Source: Rhinopithecus roxellana
Taxonomy: Eukaryota > Chordata > Mammalia > Primates > Cercopithecidae
Assembly (NCBI RefSeq): GCF_007565055.1
Contig: NC_044558.1
Span: 82,529,444 to 82,593,443, forward strand
Reading direction: 5' to 3'
Length of the DNA: 64,000 nt
In this document: piece after piece, positions 33,627-44,884 of the stretch
Position numbering within the stretch: the first letter of the stretch is position 1
How the letters are laid out: each line of letters starts with the position of its first letter
Made by a program: the position numbers and the translations under genes
The notes under the pieces: model-generated
Database searches by the model: none
What the model was told of the DNA's origin: nothing
The model's input: the letters and a program-made list of their open reading frames with translations, nothing else

Positions 33627-33760
33627 GCCTCTTATTATGTCTTTTTCTTGTCTAATTGCTCTAGCTAGAACTTATAGCACAGTGTTGAGGAGAAGCAAGT
33701 AAGTGGGCATCCTTGTCTTGTTCCTGATCTTGGGAATGCTTTTAGTCCTGGGACAGGTGG

Positions 33761-34005
33761 GAGTCAAAATATAGGACTTGTATGTGCAGCACTAGGTCTG
33801 GGAGAGGGAGTCTGTGGCCCCTTCAGCCTCTTGCACAAACCCTGGCATATAGATTTGGGGGTCTGGAAGTGACATAGGGGGAGCCAGCCTTGTTGACCAA
33901 AGCCCCTCCTCCCTTTCCACACCCCTGGGCCCAGTCTCCTGTGCCCCTTCTCTCCTGAAAAGTGCTCTGGCCCCACACACATTGCAGGTGCTTTTGTCCC
34001 CACAG
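33761..34005 (+). other. Intron end before coding exon 2
   Basis: Unique sequence with a branch/pyrimidine region leading to CTTTTGTCCCCACAG at 33991-34005. Confidence 0.6.
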
Positions 34006-34220
34006 AAGAAGAGCCGTAACGAGACATATGGTGAAGGCAGCGGCGTGGAGATCCTGGAGAACCGGCCGTACACAGATGGCCCAGGCGGCTCTGGGCAGTA
34101 CACACACAAGGTGTATCATGTGGGCATGCACATCCCCAGCTGGTTCCGCTCCATCCTGCCCAAGGCAGCCCTGCGGGTGGTGGAGGAGTCCTGGAATGCC
34201 TACCCCTACACCCGAACCAG
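34006..34220 (+). CDS. PITPNM2: PITPNM2 coding exon 2, residues 27-98 (PITP lipid-binding core)
   Basis: 215 nt, phase 0 in and phase 2 out (Arg98 is AG|G). It encodes KKSRNETYGEGSGVEILENR, then the segment GPGGSGQYTHKVYHVG and NAYPYTRTR. Thr59 and Lys61 in QYTHK correspond to residues needed for phosphatidylinositol head-group binding in PITP-alpha and RdgB-alpha proteins (established for the family). Both are intact, so the domain should be lipid-transfer competent. Acceptor CACAG|AAG at 34004-34005, donor GTGCGC at 34221. Confidence 0.96.
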
Positions 34221-35314
34221 GTGCGCCTGCTTTGGCCTCCATGTGCCTCCCATCTCCACATGCCATCTGGCAGGAAGCAGCCTTGTGGCATAGATCCAGG
34301 GGATGGGATCAGCCTTCAAGCAGGCTCAACACCCCATAACCCCAGGGAGCCCAGGCTTTGTTCCATACAGGTGCCCCGAAGGTCACCCAGAGCAGGCACA
34401 GGCAAGAGAGGGAAGGATACACCCCTAAATGCCTCCTGACTCCTCATGTGTGGAGGCCATGAAGGCATGAGTCAAGCGAGGGCTGTTGGAGACTCCTTTG
34501 CCATCCCAGAAGATGCAGGGAATATAAACCCTCTTCAGGCTCCCTAAGAAGGCCGAGACAGCCTGCTGGAAAGAAACTGAGGGTAGACCAGATGACACAG
34601 AGGTCCCTTCCAACTCAGAGACCTTCAGCTGCTGTGACAGTGTTGTCCCACATCCCATGCTGAGCAGGGCTGTCCTTGGGATCCCCTGGCAGAGGGTTCT
34701 TCACTCTGTGTCCCCCAGTGTGTAGCTCAGCACTGCTGAGTTGGATAGATGGGGGCTGGTCCCACCAGCTGCCTTCTGCTGAGCAGGTAGGGTCCCCACA
34801 AATCTCCTGGGGCACCCTTCCCCACACTGGTAGGCACCTGGAGCTTACTTAGGGACCCACAGAGCTTGTTCCTCTTCCCAGTAGTACTTTCCCCTCTAAG
34901 CTCATCTCCAGCCTAGAGAGAGGCTATTCCCCCATTGCCAGAGCTGGCTTCTTGGGAACTAGGGGTGGCATGCCCCATGGAGCACCCCAGCTTCCTCCTG
35001 CTTGGCAGTATGCTGCCATAGCTGTTCCTGTGTTCCTGCCATGCTGTGGACATTGGACATGGGGCTTCTAGAAGCCACCAAAGATGCACTGTCTTCCTCT
35101 CCCCCTAAATCCTTCCCTGCCCCCATCCTGGCTGTTCTTGGGACAAAGTGGCGGTCCAGGAGGTGGACAGGGCAGGCGAGTCTTGGCTACCCTCCACCCT
35201 CCTTCTATGCCCACTCACTGGCTCCACTCCTACCCAGTGGGTCAACAGGCCCTGACCAGACACACTGGGCCTCTCCAAGGACAGGTCCTGATGGATGCTT
35301 TCTTTCCCGCACAG
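34221..35314 (+). other. PITPNM2: PITPNM2 intron 2
   Basis: 1,094 nt, no repeat recognised; GC-rich, with chance ORFs only. Confidence 0.6.
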
Positions 35315-35436
35315 GTTCACCTGCCCTTTCGTGGAGAAATTCTCCATCGACATTGAAACATTTTATAAAACTGATGCTGGAGAAAACCCCGACGTGTTCA
35401 ACCTCTCTCCTGTGGAAAAGAACCAGCTGACAATCG
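35315..35436 (+). CDS. PITPNM2: PITPNM2 coding exon 3, residues 98-139
   Basis: 122 nt, phase 2 in and phase 1 out. It encodes FTCPFVEKFSIDIETFYKTD and continues to NLSPVEKNQLTI, the central sheet of the PITP domain. The CPFVEKFSI block is a family signature shared with PITPNM1. Donor ATCG|GTAACC is moderate. The Asp139 codon is completed by the next exon. Confidence 0.96.
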
Positions 35437-36154
35437 GTAACCAGGAAGGGCAGAGCCCCACAGGGCTGTACTCTGGATTTCCTACCCACAGGCCCCTCTT
35501 GTCCTGCCCCTTTTCCCCACACCTGGTAGACTCCAGACCTGGCCCTGTCCTGGGCAGGCAGGTCAGAGTTGGAGCAAGCATGGGGCCCATGGGGGAGGCA
35601 GGACAGGCCTCCTCAGCCCCATTCTCCTGACGTATACACCAAGTCCAAGTGCCTTTTCTACCCAGAGTCCCCAGCGTCACTTCCCTCCATCCCTTTTAGG
35701 GATCCCTACTCCCCAGAAGTACACGTGTGCTTGGGGATCCATCTCTAGCTGACAGCCATGCACAAGTGCCCCTGGCACACAATGGGGTCTATGACCTCCT
35801 GATGGTGGATGCCCTACCCACTGCCTCCAGATGACAGTGACATGCAGGGAATGGGCCCCATTTGTTAGATCTTCACTTTCAAGAGAAGCCAGTGATAAGG
35901 ATTTTCATGAGAAATCTCCCAATACTAAATGTTAATGACCAATTAGAAATCTTTGTAAATAAATTTATGCCAGTCAAACAAAACACATATGTGGGGCAGT
36001 GCAGCTCAGCAGCCACCCTCCTGCAACCTCTGAGTGCAAGGCCCAAGTCACCGTGGAGGCATCTCAGCAGGACATGCCAGGTTGGGGGTGGGTGTCCATG
36101 CCCCAGGAGCTGCTCCAGGCCCAACCCCCTACCTCTGCTGGGATTTCCTGGGTC

Positions 36155-36540
36155 TGCAGAACAAAGCATCATAGCACGAGTGGCTTGTACAACACACAGT
36201 TATTCTCTTAGGGCTCTGGAGGCCAGAAGTCTGAGATCACAGCATGTGGGCTCTTCCCCCTGGGGGAGACTCTGTTCAGGCCCCTTCAGTGTCTGTGCTT
36301 GTCAGCAGTCCTTGGTGCTCCTTGACTTGTAGAAGCATCCCTCAATCTCTGCCTCGGTCGCCACATAGTCACTCCCCTCTGTGTCTGTCTGCCTCTGTGT
36401 CTCCTTTTCTTATAAGAACACCAGTCATACTGGATTAGGACCCACCTTAATGGCCTTACTTTTAACTTGATTACCTCTTTGAAAACCTTATCTCTAGATA
36501 AGATCACATTCTGAGGCACTGGGTTTAATACTTCAGCATA
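36155..36540 (+). mobile_element. Interspersed repeat, same family as 12525-13345
   Basis: AGGGCTCTGGAGGCCAGAAG, TTCTTATAAGAACACCAGTC, AGGACCCACCTTAATGGCCT, AGATAAGATCACATTCTGAG. Confidence 0.6.
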
Positions 36541-37352
36541 GGAATTGGGGTTGGGGGGGTACATAGCTCTTCCCATAGCAGGCAGCCCTGACACTGCCAG
36601 AGCTCTGCAGGCTCGCTCTGAGGCCAGCTGCCATGGGTCCTAAGTCTCTGTGACATTTCCTGTGCCAGCCCGCATGGGCAGGGCATGTGGTCTGCTCCGG
36701 GAAGAGCGCTCATCCTTCCTGGCATTCTGTGGTTCCCAGACTCACTCCTGACCCTTCTGGTTTGGTGGAGCTGATGTCAGTGTCTGCAGTCTGCAGCCTG
36801 GATACAGAGGGGCCCGTGCATTGGAGAAAATGAGGTAGCCAAGGGCCTGGCTAGAGCTGACCCAACCATAAAAAAGGGCTCTGTGAGCCACACACCCTTT
36901 CCTAGAGCTCTTTCTCACCCAGTGAGTGCTCCAGTCCTGTCCAACACACATGTGCCTCAGGAGTGAGCACACAGGAGGGCTCTGCCTCCACCGTGGGAGG
37001 AGGCCATGGGAGGGCTCTGAGATGCCCCTGTGGAGGGGAAGCCTGTGATCATAAGTGGCCTGGCCTACGTCCCGCCCAGAGCCATCACCCCTCTTCTTGT
37101 CACCATCACCAGGTCCTGTCAGCCCCTAACCCTGTTTTCTGCACTCCTACCTCTGTGGCATCTTCCCCTGCTCTCAGGCCCAGCCCAGAGCAAGCTTGGC
37201 CAGACACCCGCTGTAGGCTTCTTCAGACATCTCTTCTGGTCTCTGTCCAGGAAGGCTTTTCCAACAGGTCGGCCTGCCTGCGTCCCTCTCAGCCTCAGAC
37301 CTATACCTGGGTCGACTTGGCCCTCAGGGCACTACCTGGGCTCCTAGCTTGG

Positions 37353-37414
37353 AGAGAAATGGCCAGCATGTCCAGGGCATTCCCATTGCTCTGTGACCAC
37401 TGCCATCCTTCTCC
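37353..37414 (+). ncRNA. MIR4304: MIR4304 microRNA precursor orthologue
   Basis: The 62-nt stretch matches my memory of the human hsa-mir-4304 hairpin, which is annotated within PITPNM2 on the same strand. The mature region is CCAGCATGTCCAGGGCA at 37363-37379; the human mature form as I remember it is CCGGCAUGUCCAGGGCA. The ends can pair: the 5' arm GGAGAG..ATGGC with the 3' arm GCCATCCTTCTCC. It lies in the intron between coding exons 3 and 4 and would be co-transcribed with PITPNM2. The A at 37365 falls in the seed. Expression in this species is not shown. Confidence 0.7.
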
Positions 37415-37693
37415 CCATGCAGACACCCTGGTGGTTCCTTCCCCAGAACCCCCCACCTCTTGTTCAAGGGCCGGTGCTACTGGGACATTCTTGACCTCTC
37501 GATTCCACCCCTCTGGCTGAAACACCATCTTCGTGGGAAGCTTTTCCCAGCCTTCTCTTCTGTTCCTCACACCCCGTATTCTTCATGGAAATTCATCTCC
37601 CCAGTGTTTCCTCATTGCCTTATTTATCTGCTTTGCCAAGAGGTGGTGCACTCAGAACATGGGTTTTGCTGAAATGACTTGAAAAGGCAATAA

Positions 37694-37806
37694 GGGACCA
37701 GGTGCATTGGCTTACACCTGTAATCTCAGCACTTTGGGAGGCTGAGGTGGGAGGAGTGCTTGAGCCTGGGCAACATAGCAAGACCCCTGTCTGAATGAAT
37801 GAATGC
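37694..37806 (+). mobile_element. Alu monomer (FLAM-like)
   Basis: CAGGTGCATTGGCTTACACC to a GAATGAATGAATG tail. Confidence 0.7.
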
Positions 37807-38005
37807 ACCAAGGAAACTGCAAGCCCCGTTGTCAAGTATATTGAGGTCAGAGCTGCCCAGAACGTGATCCTTACTCCTCAGAGTCCCTCTGGCAGGGCAA
37901 GGCCCAGAATCCTGGGAGGATTTGGGGATGGAGGAACATGGAGAGGAGATGTGGGTGGAGGTTGAGGTCAGGGCTGAAGTGGCCACTCTAAGGGTTTTCC
38001 CACAG

Positions 38006-38233
38006 ACTTCATCGACATTGTCAAAGACCCTGTGCCCCACAACGAGTATAAGACAGAAGAGGACCCCAAACTGTTCCAGTCAACCAAGACCCAGCGGGGA
38101 CCCCTGTCAGACAACTGGATCGAGGAGTACAAGAAGCAGGTCTTCCCCATCATGTGTGCATACAAGCTCTGCAAGGTGGAGTTCCGCTACTGGGGCATGC
38201 AGTCCAAGATCGAGAGGTTCATCCATGACACCG
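38006..38233 (+). CDS. PITPNM2: PITPNM2 coding exon 4, residues 139-215
   Basis: 228 nt, phase 1 in and out. It encodes FIDIVKDPVPHNEYKTEEDP, the GPLSDNWIEEY helix and MCAYKLCKVEFRYWGMQSKI. The Tyr200-Trp201 pair lies where PITP-alpha has the Trp pair of its membrane-insertion loop. That equivalence is inferred by motif position. Acceptor CCACAG|ACTTC, donor ACCG|GTGAGC. Confidence 0.96.
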
Positions 38234-39919
38234 GTGAGCACACCCCGTTCCGGGTGGGCAGTGGCCAGGCTACCCAACCCCTCTGTCTCCTGTCACCTGC
38301 CTGTCTGCCTCCTGTCTCTGCATGTCTGCCTGGGAGTCTGCATTTCTGTTGTTCTGGGAAGGTGACACCAAAGCCCATGTCCAGCTTCCCCACTGCCCCG
38401 CAACCATGTGTTATCTTGGGCATCCATGAATACCTACGAGCACCTGCAGAGACAAGCAGTATGTGTTACTGGATGAAGAAGCCGTAGGCACTGCCCCCAG
38501 ACATTCCTGACCTGGTTCGCATTTGATAAAGTGTAGCCCACACTCCACAGGTCTGAGTAGCCCCTGGGGACAGCTTCCTTGCTGCTCACCTGGGCCTCTG
38601 GGCTCCCAGGCCTTTGTTTCCTCTACTCGAGGAGGCCCAGAACCCAGGGCCACAGCTCAGCCTCCCTCTTTGGGCTGGAAGCTCCCAGGAGCAGGGTGTC
38701 TCAGACTTCATAGGGGCCTTCACACCCACACCAGCCTAGCCAGAGTAGGTGCCCATGGAACAGGTAGACAGCAGATGGCCTGGGTGTCCTGGTGCAGTGA
38801 GTGCCATTTCCTCACCTAGAGCCCTCAGCCCCACTCTGCCGAGGTTATAACATGACGTCAGTCCAAGGGCTGGTTCCAGTCCCTGAGGCCCATGATTCAA
38901 AAGGCACCCCAGCCAGACACCTTGTGATGCCATGAGCAAGGGTGACTTAATTTAAGAATGAACAGAGCCACACTGTTGACAGTACACATCACGCTTGTGA
39001 CACAGGCTCATGATGACCCATGAGGGTAGGCATTGTCACCCCACTTATGCAGGAGGAAGCAGAGACCCAACACGGGCTGAACGAGATCTGCCTCCCATCC
39101 CAGCCACCCTCGTCCTGAATTAACATCCTCCTGTTCTTAACATCAGCAAGGGGGGTGTCTCACTAGACAGCCATGTTCAGTGTTGAGGCTGCGACCCCAA
39201 GGGAAGGTTGGGTGTGTACCCAAAAGGGTTGGGGTCTGAGGACACGGTCTTCCATTTGGAGAAACAGAGACATGGACAGGGCCTCGACAGGTGTGATGAT
39301 GTCACCACCTCCATCCCCAGGGCAAAACCCTCAGACACATTGTCCACCATTCTTTTTCCAGAAGGGCTACCGCAGTGTCAGTCAGCAGCTGGGAGAGGTG
39401 GCAGGAAGAGAAAGAAGCTATCCCATCCATTGAGAGGGATGCATTCCTGCAATCCATCTCTCTAACCCCTTAGGAGCTTAGATTGGCCCAAACCTGCCTC
39501 TCTCTGTTACCTAGGGCTCAGAGACTGGGACCTGCAAACCTAGTGCTGAAGTCCCAAAATGGGAATGGTGGTTCTCACTTCCCAGGGAATATGAGGAGTG
39601 GAGGAGCATATGGGCAGGACTGGGAGGAGCTCACCGATCCTGGGCAAGGCGTCCCCTACCACCCTTCTCGACCTCAGGAACCTGAATACATCAGTGCTGG
39701 TGACTTGAGGGTTCTTTCCTCAAGGCTTCTCTAGGTTCAGCCCTACACAGGACACCCAGCAGACCTACTAAGGCTGCAGCTCCTGGCACTCAGGCTCTGT
39801 GGGTCCCATTGACCCTCCCCAGCCCTACGCAGCAGCTGAGATCCTGGTCAAGCTGCAGAGACTCCCCTGCTCCCTGAAAGTCAGTTCTCCCCTCAGAAAG
39901 CAGGAACTTGTGGCTGGTG

Positions 39920-40130
39920 GGAAGAAAGAAGAGAACTTTAGAGTCCAGGCCTGACTCACACGTATTGGTTCTGTGGTCTCTCAGCCTCACTGAGCTTTGC
40001 TTTTATCTTCTGTAAAATGGGTGAAATGACACCAATTCTATCGGACTGTTGTGGGCTGAGACTGTGAGTTCAGAACCGAAGATGGGGTGTGGCACATAGG
40101 TGGGGCTTGATGACAACTGTGAGCACTAGT
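39920..40130 (+). mobile_element. MIR element
   Basis: TCTCAGCCTCACTGAGCTTT, CTTCTGTAAAATGGGTGAAA, GGTGTGGCACATAGGTGGGG. Confidence 0.65.
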
Positions 40131-40689
40131 CCTATAACATGACGGGGATGATCTCATGAACTCATGTGAGCTGGGCTGAGCTTCTTGGGGACCTTGAGGA
40201 GGTGACTCCTGGGAGTTGGGACAGCTCTCAGCTGTCCTCATTACTGCCTGGCCCCAGATGTTGTGCATGTCCCAGCCCTTCCATTCACCCCAGGAGGAGG
40301 CATTTCCCTATATAGGGTAAAGCAAGGGATACGGCCCTTCCTGGCAGCCCTGTGAGGCCAGCAGACAGTCCCAGAAAAGGAAACCAAGGCTCTTCAGTGT
40401 GCCGCGCCTGAGGCCCCCCGGGACTTGGCAGGGGACACAGGACTCCATCCCGCAGAGATGTCTTTAAGAATGGATGGGATTTAGAAAGGAAGACTCAGCA
40501 AAGCCAGAGGTGGGAAGTGAGGAGGCAGGAAAAGAGGGTGCACAGGAGACCAGCCTGGGAGGCTGGTGTGGCCCAACTGCTCGCAAAGCCGCTCAGCATG
40601 CTCTAGGGGAGGCAGGGTACATGCCCTGAGATTGCTTCTCCCGGGTTTGTCCCCTGGAGAAAGCCCCATGCCTGTTCTGGAATGTTCAG

Positions 40690-41070
40690 AGCAGCAGGTT
40701 CGTGAAAGCAAAATGGAGAAACAATGCAAATTAGCCAAAAGCCCATTGGCAGAAAAAGGAATCAATGAAATGTGGCATTTCACACACACACGGATGCCAC
40801 ACGGTCCCAGCTTGATGAGCCAAAGCCCCCACGCACGCATCCATGGACAAAACTCACCCAGAGAAGCAAGTGGCAGAAAAATACAGTGCGACACATAGCT
40901 GCGAAATTCAGCAACAGCCACACCAGCCTGATACAGTGTGCAGGAAAACACATCTGTGTGCTGAGACCAGAAGGCAAAGCACATGACAAGCAAAATTCGG
41001 GACCGACTGTCAGGGACTGGGAGAGTAGAGGGCTCCCTGTCGCTGGTGATGGTGTGTTCCTTCGCCGGGG
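40690..41070 (+). mobile_element. L1M-like 3' fragment, diverged
   Basis: ATTAGCCAAAAGCCCATTGG, AGAAAAATACAGTGCGACAC resemble the old-L1 3' end; strongly decayed. Confidence 0.4.
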
Positions 41071-41102
41071 CTGTGGATGTGGATGTCTCATTGCTTTTTA
41101 AT

Positions 41103-41300
41103 GTTTTTTAAACAGCTTTATTGAGGCATAATTTTAGATACCATATGATTCACTCATTGTAAGATAACAGTTTGGTAAGTTTTAATATATTCACAGCTGG
41201 GCACAACTTCAGAGCATTCATCACCCCAGAAGGTCCTTTGTTCCCATTTCACGTCATCCCCATCCCACCCTGGCCCAAGGCAATCCCCAGTCTGCTTTTA
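41103..41300 (-). mobile_element. L1M 3' end fragment
   Basis: AACAGCTTTATTGAGGCATA, GATACCATATGATTCACTCA, AGAGCATTCATCACCCCAGA. A (TTA)n run at about 41317-41333 follows. Confidence 0.7.
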
Positions 41301-41336
41301 ATCTTTATAATTCTATTATTATTATTATTATTTACT

Positions 41337-41632
41337 ATTTTGAGACAGGGTCTTACTCTGTCACCCAGGCTGGAGTGCAGTGGCATGATCATGGCTCACT
41401 GCAGCCTTAAACTCCTGGGCTCAAGCCATGCCCCACCTCTGCCTCTCGGGTAGCGGGGGCCACAGGCGCACACACCACGCCTGGCTATCTTGTTGTTGTT
41501 GTCTTTTTTGGTAGAGATGGGGGATCTCCCTGTGTTGCCCAGGCTGGCCTGAGACTCCTGGCCTCAAGTCATGCTCTCACCTCAGCCTCCCAAAGTGCTG
41601 GGATTACAGGTGTGAGCTACCATGCCTGGCCC
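41337..41632 (-). mobile_element. AluJ element
   Basis: GAGACAGGGTCTTACTCTGT to CTACCATGCCTGGCC, diverged, with AluJ-type CTCAAGCCATGC. Confidence 0.85.
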
Positions 41633-41931
41633 TTTCATTGTTGTTTACACTTTAAAAGGTATATATTTTTTACGTTATTCTACATCTTAATTTATATGTA
41701 TAATATATTCTTATATATCTCACGTACATAATATATTCTACTAAAAGCATTTTTTAAAAAACAAAAGAAAAGGAGAACCAACCCAGTTTGAACTTGAACT
41801 GGATTTTCCATGGGAAATTCAACAGGAAAAATATACCAGACACTGAGACAGGAGACTCTCAGGAAGTCCTATTCTACCTCCCCTGTGGCAGGAAACTCCC
41901 AGAAAATTAACTGTGGCTTCTTATTTATTTA

Positions 41932-42226
41932 TCTATTTAGAGATAGGGTCCCACTCTGTTATCCAGACTGGAATGCAGTGGCACAGTCATAGCTTACTGC
42001 AGTCTTAAACTCCTAGGCTCAAGTGATCCTCCCACCTCGGCCTCTAGAGTAGCTGGGACTACAAGCACACACCAGCACGCCTGGCTAATTTAATTTTTTT
42101 TTTTTTTTATAGAGACAGGGTCTTGCTTCATTGCCCAGGCTGATCTTGAACTCTTGGGCTCAAGCTGTCCTCCCACCTCATCCTCTCAAAGTGTTGGGAT
42201 TACAGGCATGAGCCACTGCACCCTTC
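41932..42226 (-). mobile_element. AluJ element
   Basis: TAGAGATAGGGTCCCACTCT to AGCCACTGCACCCTTCC. It ends about 270 nt before coding exon 5. Confidence 0.85.
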
Positions 42227-42494
42227 CAACTATGGCTTCTGACCGGACACATTGCTTTGGGAGGCCCCTCCACTCTAATTATAGAACCACTATGAGCTTG
42301 TGAGAACATCTGTGAGCCAGTCCCCTTATTTTACAAATGGGGAAACTGAGGCACAGACAGGCAGTGACTTTAGTCTGACCTGCAACATGGGTGCAGCCTC
42401 CCAAAGTCCCTGCCTGGGCCCACACCTCCGTGCAGGCTCCTGCGCTGACCTCCTTCCCTCGTCTCTCTCCCTCTCCAATCCCTGTGGGGCACAG

Positions 42495-42803
42495 GACTAC
42501 GGAGGGTGATGGTGCGGGCTCACCGGCAGGCCTGGTGCTGGCAGGACGAGTGGTATGGGCTGAGCATGGAGAACATCCGGGAGCTGGAGAAGGAGGCGCA
42601 GCTCATGCTTTCCCGTAAGATGGCCCAGTTCAATGAGGATGGTGAGGAGGCCACTGAGCTCATCAAGCATGAAGCTGCCTCGGACCAGGCCTCTGGGGAG
42701 CCCCCGGAGCCCAGCAGCAGCAACGGGGAGCCCCTGGTGGGGCGGGGCCTCAAGAAACAGTGGTCCACATCCTCCAAGTCGTCTCGGTCGTCCAAGCGGG
42801 GAG
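42495..42803 (+). CDS. PITPNM2: PITPNM2 coding exon 5, residues 215-318 (end of PITP, Ser-rich linker)
   Basis: 309 nt. It begins with GLRRVMVRAHRQAWCWQDEW, the C-terminal helix of the PITP domain. An amphipathic Glu-rich helix follows (MENIRELEKEAQLMLSRKMA), then an acidic stretch and a Ser-rich linker ending STSSKSSRSSKRG. The linker is low complexity and probably phosphorylated, and it leads to the FFAT motif. Acceptor CACAG|GACTAC, donor GAG|GTGAGC. Confidence 0.95.
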
Positions 42804-43554
42804 GTGAGCCCCTGCGCCACCTGCCATCCACACTCAAGGTCCCTCACCGCAAGGCAGCCCCACCTACTGCTGGATCACTGCACCTCCTCAGAGTCCTTTC
42901 CCATGGACATTGAGGCACCAAGCCCAGAGGGAGTCAGAGCCCTGGGCTAGTCCTCCCACACGGGGAAGCCTGGGCCCTGCCCCAGCAGGCTCCCCAACAC
43001 TTCCCCTCCATGCCCAGGGAAGACAGTGCTACCCATAGGAGCCAGTGGAGGTGGCTGGGCTCCTGCAGCGCTGTGGAGGGGCCACCCCTCCTGATGGGGA
43101 CCCTGGGAGACTTCAGACCCTGAGAGAAAGGATCAACCCAGGCATCCTGGGTGGAGCCAGCTTCTCCAGCAGGCAGGCCTGGCTCATTCATCTCCCGCCT
43201 GGGCCCTGCTGTGGCGGAATTTCAGGAGTTTGCTCTTGGTCAGACTCAGGTCAGAGGCCCAGGAGTGGACCCAGGCCTGTCTGACCCCATGTCCTGGGAT
43301 TATGTCTGTCATGCTTTTCCCCACACATGCTCCCCAGGACACGACTGCCTTGTGCCAGGCAGACAGGAGATGACCCTAGGCCGCTCCTCACTCATTTACC
43401 CACTTCATTCTTTTTGGAACCTTCCTGGCTCCTGTGGCAGCCTCTGCGATGCCTGTCAGGCCTGTGGGTTGCCCTCCCAGCCTCCTGCCAGCTTGGGGCA
43501 GCCTCTGGGCCCTTCTTCTCCAGTGGGCAGTCATTCTGAGGTTTTGCCTTCCAG
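42804..43554 (+). other. PITPNM2: PITPNM2 intron 5
   Basis: 751 nt, GC-rich, no repeat recognised. It ends TTTTGCCTTCCAG. Confidence 0.6.
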
Positions 43555-43650
43555 CGAGTCCTTCCCGCCACAGCATCTCGGAGTGGAGGATGCAGAGTAT
43601 CGCCAGGGACTCGGACGAGAGCTCAGACGACGAGTTCTTCGATGCGCACG
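43555..43650 (+). CDS. PITPNM2: PITPNM2 coding exon 6, residues 318-350 (FFAT motif)
   Basis: 96 nt. It encodes SPSRHSISEWRMQSIARDSD and ESSDDEFFDAH. Residues 344-349 EFFDAH plus Glu350 make a canonical FFAT motif (EFFDAxE), with an acidic tract in front (DSDESSDD) as expected for VAP-A/VAP-B binding. The final Glu codon is split G|AG, with the last two bases in the next exon 3.9 kb away. Donor CACG|GTAGGC. Confidence 0.96.
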
Positions 43651-44884
43651 GTAGGCAGGCAGCGCCCTGCAGTCCTTGGGGCCTTCCTGGGCAAGGTGTG
43701 GAGGGGTCTGAAAGGGCTTAGGGTGTGGGTGTGGACTGATACGGGTGTTGCCTGTTACTGTTCTATATCCGATCCCTCCTCCTGCACTGTCCCATGGTGT
43801 TTGGGGTGGTGCACAGAGGATGAGATGAAGTCATCTTGTTCCCTTGAGTCTGGGATCTCAGGCTTACCCTAACCTGATATCAGGATGTGCTGTGGGCCTG
43901 GCAGATGGGGAGTGCGCTCTTGAAACCCCAAATAAGGATACGCCATCAGACTACAGCTTTATTCTGTATGTGAATTTATTTCCATGGAAGCATAACTTCT
44001 TTTAATTTTCTAATTTTTTGTACTTACCTTATTTTTTCTTGATTAAATTAATACCACATCTAATGTAGGCACTTTAGGAAATGCAATAAGCAGAAAACAT
44101 GTGAAGTGCCCATTTTCCCACTTGTCCCAAAATAAGCGCATGACCACACAGCAGATGCACCACCTGTGCCAGGAAGAGGCATGCATACAGCGCTCGCCTA
44201 CTTCATGCCCCAGCCATTCTGCTCCAGGAAGCTGGAGGGGCCAGCAGGTGTAGGGGTTGGGGGCTTGGGTCCCTCTGCAAGCCAGTGGCTGAGCCAGCCC
44301 GAAGTTCACACAGCAAGTCAGAGGCTCAGAAAGGGACGGGGGCGAGCCCATAGGCACTTAGCAGACACAGGCAGCACCAGATCTCATGTCACCACTGTGG
44401 CTTGGAGGGGCACAGGAGCCAAATAAAGTGGCATTTTGGTTAACTGGCCAGCTGCCATCAAGGGAAGGAACCTGGGGAGTCAGTGTCCAGGCAGAAGAAA
44501 GGTGCCTGGTTTGGCCCTGGGACTGGAGGACCTAGAATGGTGGCTGGGGACTCCTGAGCTGGCCTCTGCACCAGGGGCCTTGCCCAGGATGGAGAAGGGG
44601 CCTCTTGGCATCTCACCCCTCCCAGGTGGCTCTCTGACACTGATGAGAGGAAAATACATATTTAACGTAGAAAATGCTATAAAAGAGACAGCAAAGCAGG
44701 AAGTGCCAGGGCAGCAGTGTTCTGGGGAAATGGGCCCAGGAGCCCATCCAGAGCTGGAGGAGGGCCAGTGAGTGCCAGAGTCAGACGGTAGCCACGAGCC
44801 TGGTGGTCCTGGGCAGAAGTTCTCAGAGGAGCAGAAGCAGGAGTCTTGGAGGTGGTGTTCATAGCAGCACTTCTGAAGCTGTGC

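Larger units (their letters stand above)
27951..33760 (-). mobile_element. Large L1M element interrupted by at least eight Alus
   Basis: Reverse L1. 3' UTR pieces lie at 27951-28294, 29749-30102 and 30421-30596. The ORF2 C-terminal coding remnant lies at 31983-33279 and 33627-33760. On the minus strand 32920-32696 still reads ORF2 sequence around TTYRYNAIFIKIPAALFVEM and WNYRRPQRAKTIL, broken by stops elsewhere. The pieces rejoin once the Alus are removed. Net L1 is about 2.9 kb; it is inactive. Confidence 0.82.
35437..38005 (+). other. PITPNM2: PITPNM2 intron 3 (hosts MIR4304)
   Basis: 2,569 nt. Holds an AT-rich old repeat-like patch at 35855-36000, the unnamed repeat 36155-36540, MIR4304 at 37353-37414 and an Alu monomer at 37694-37806. 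Confidence 0.6.
38234..42494 (+). other. PITPNM2: PITPNM2 intron 4
   Basis: 4,261 nt. Contains MIR fragments (about 38950-39100, 39920-40130, 42285-42380), L1M pieces and two Alus. The stretch 38234-38950 and much of 39100-39900 look unique. Confidence 0.6.

Noticed and set aside
33761..34005. Frames on the minus strand across exon 2 (up to 175 aa)
   Set aside because: They are antisense shadows of exon 2 with its flanking intron, and no antisense splice or promoter signal is visible.
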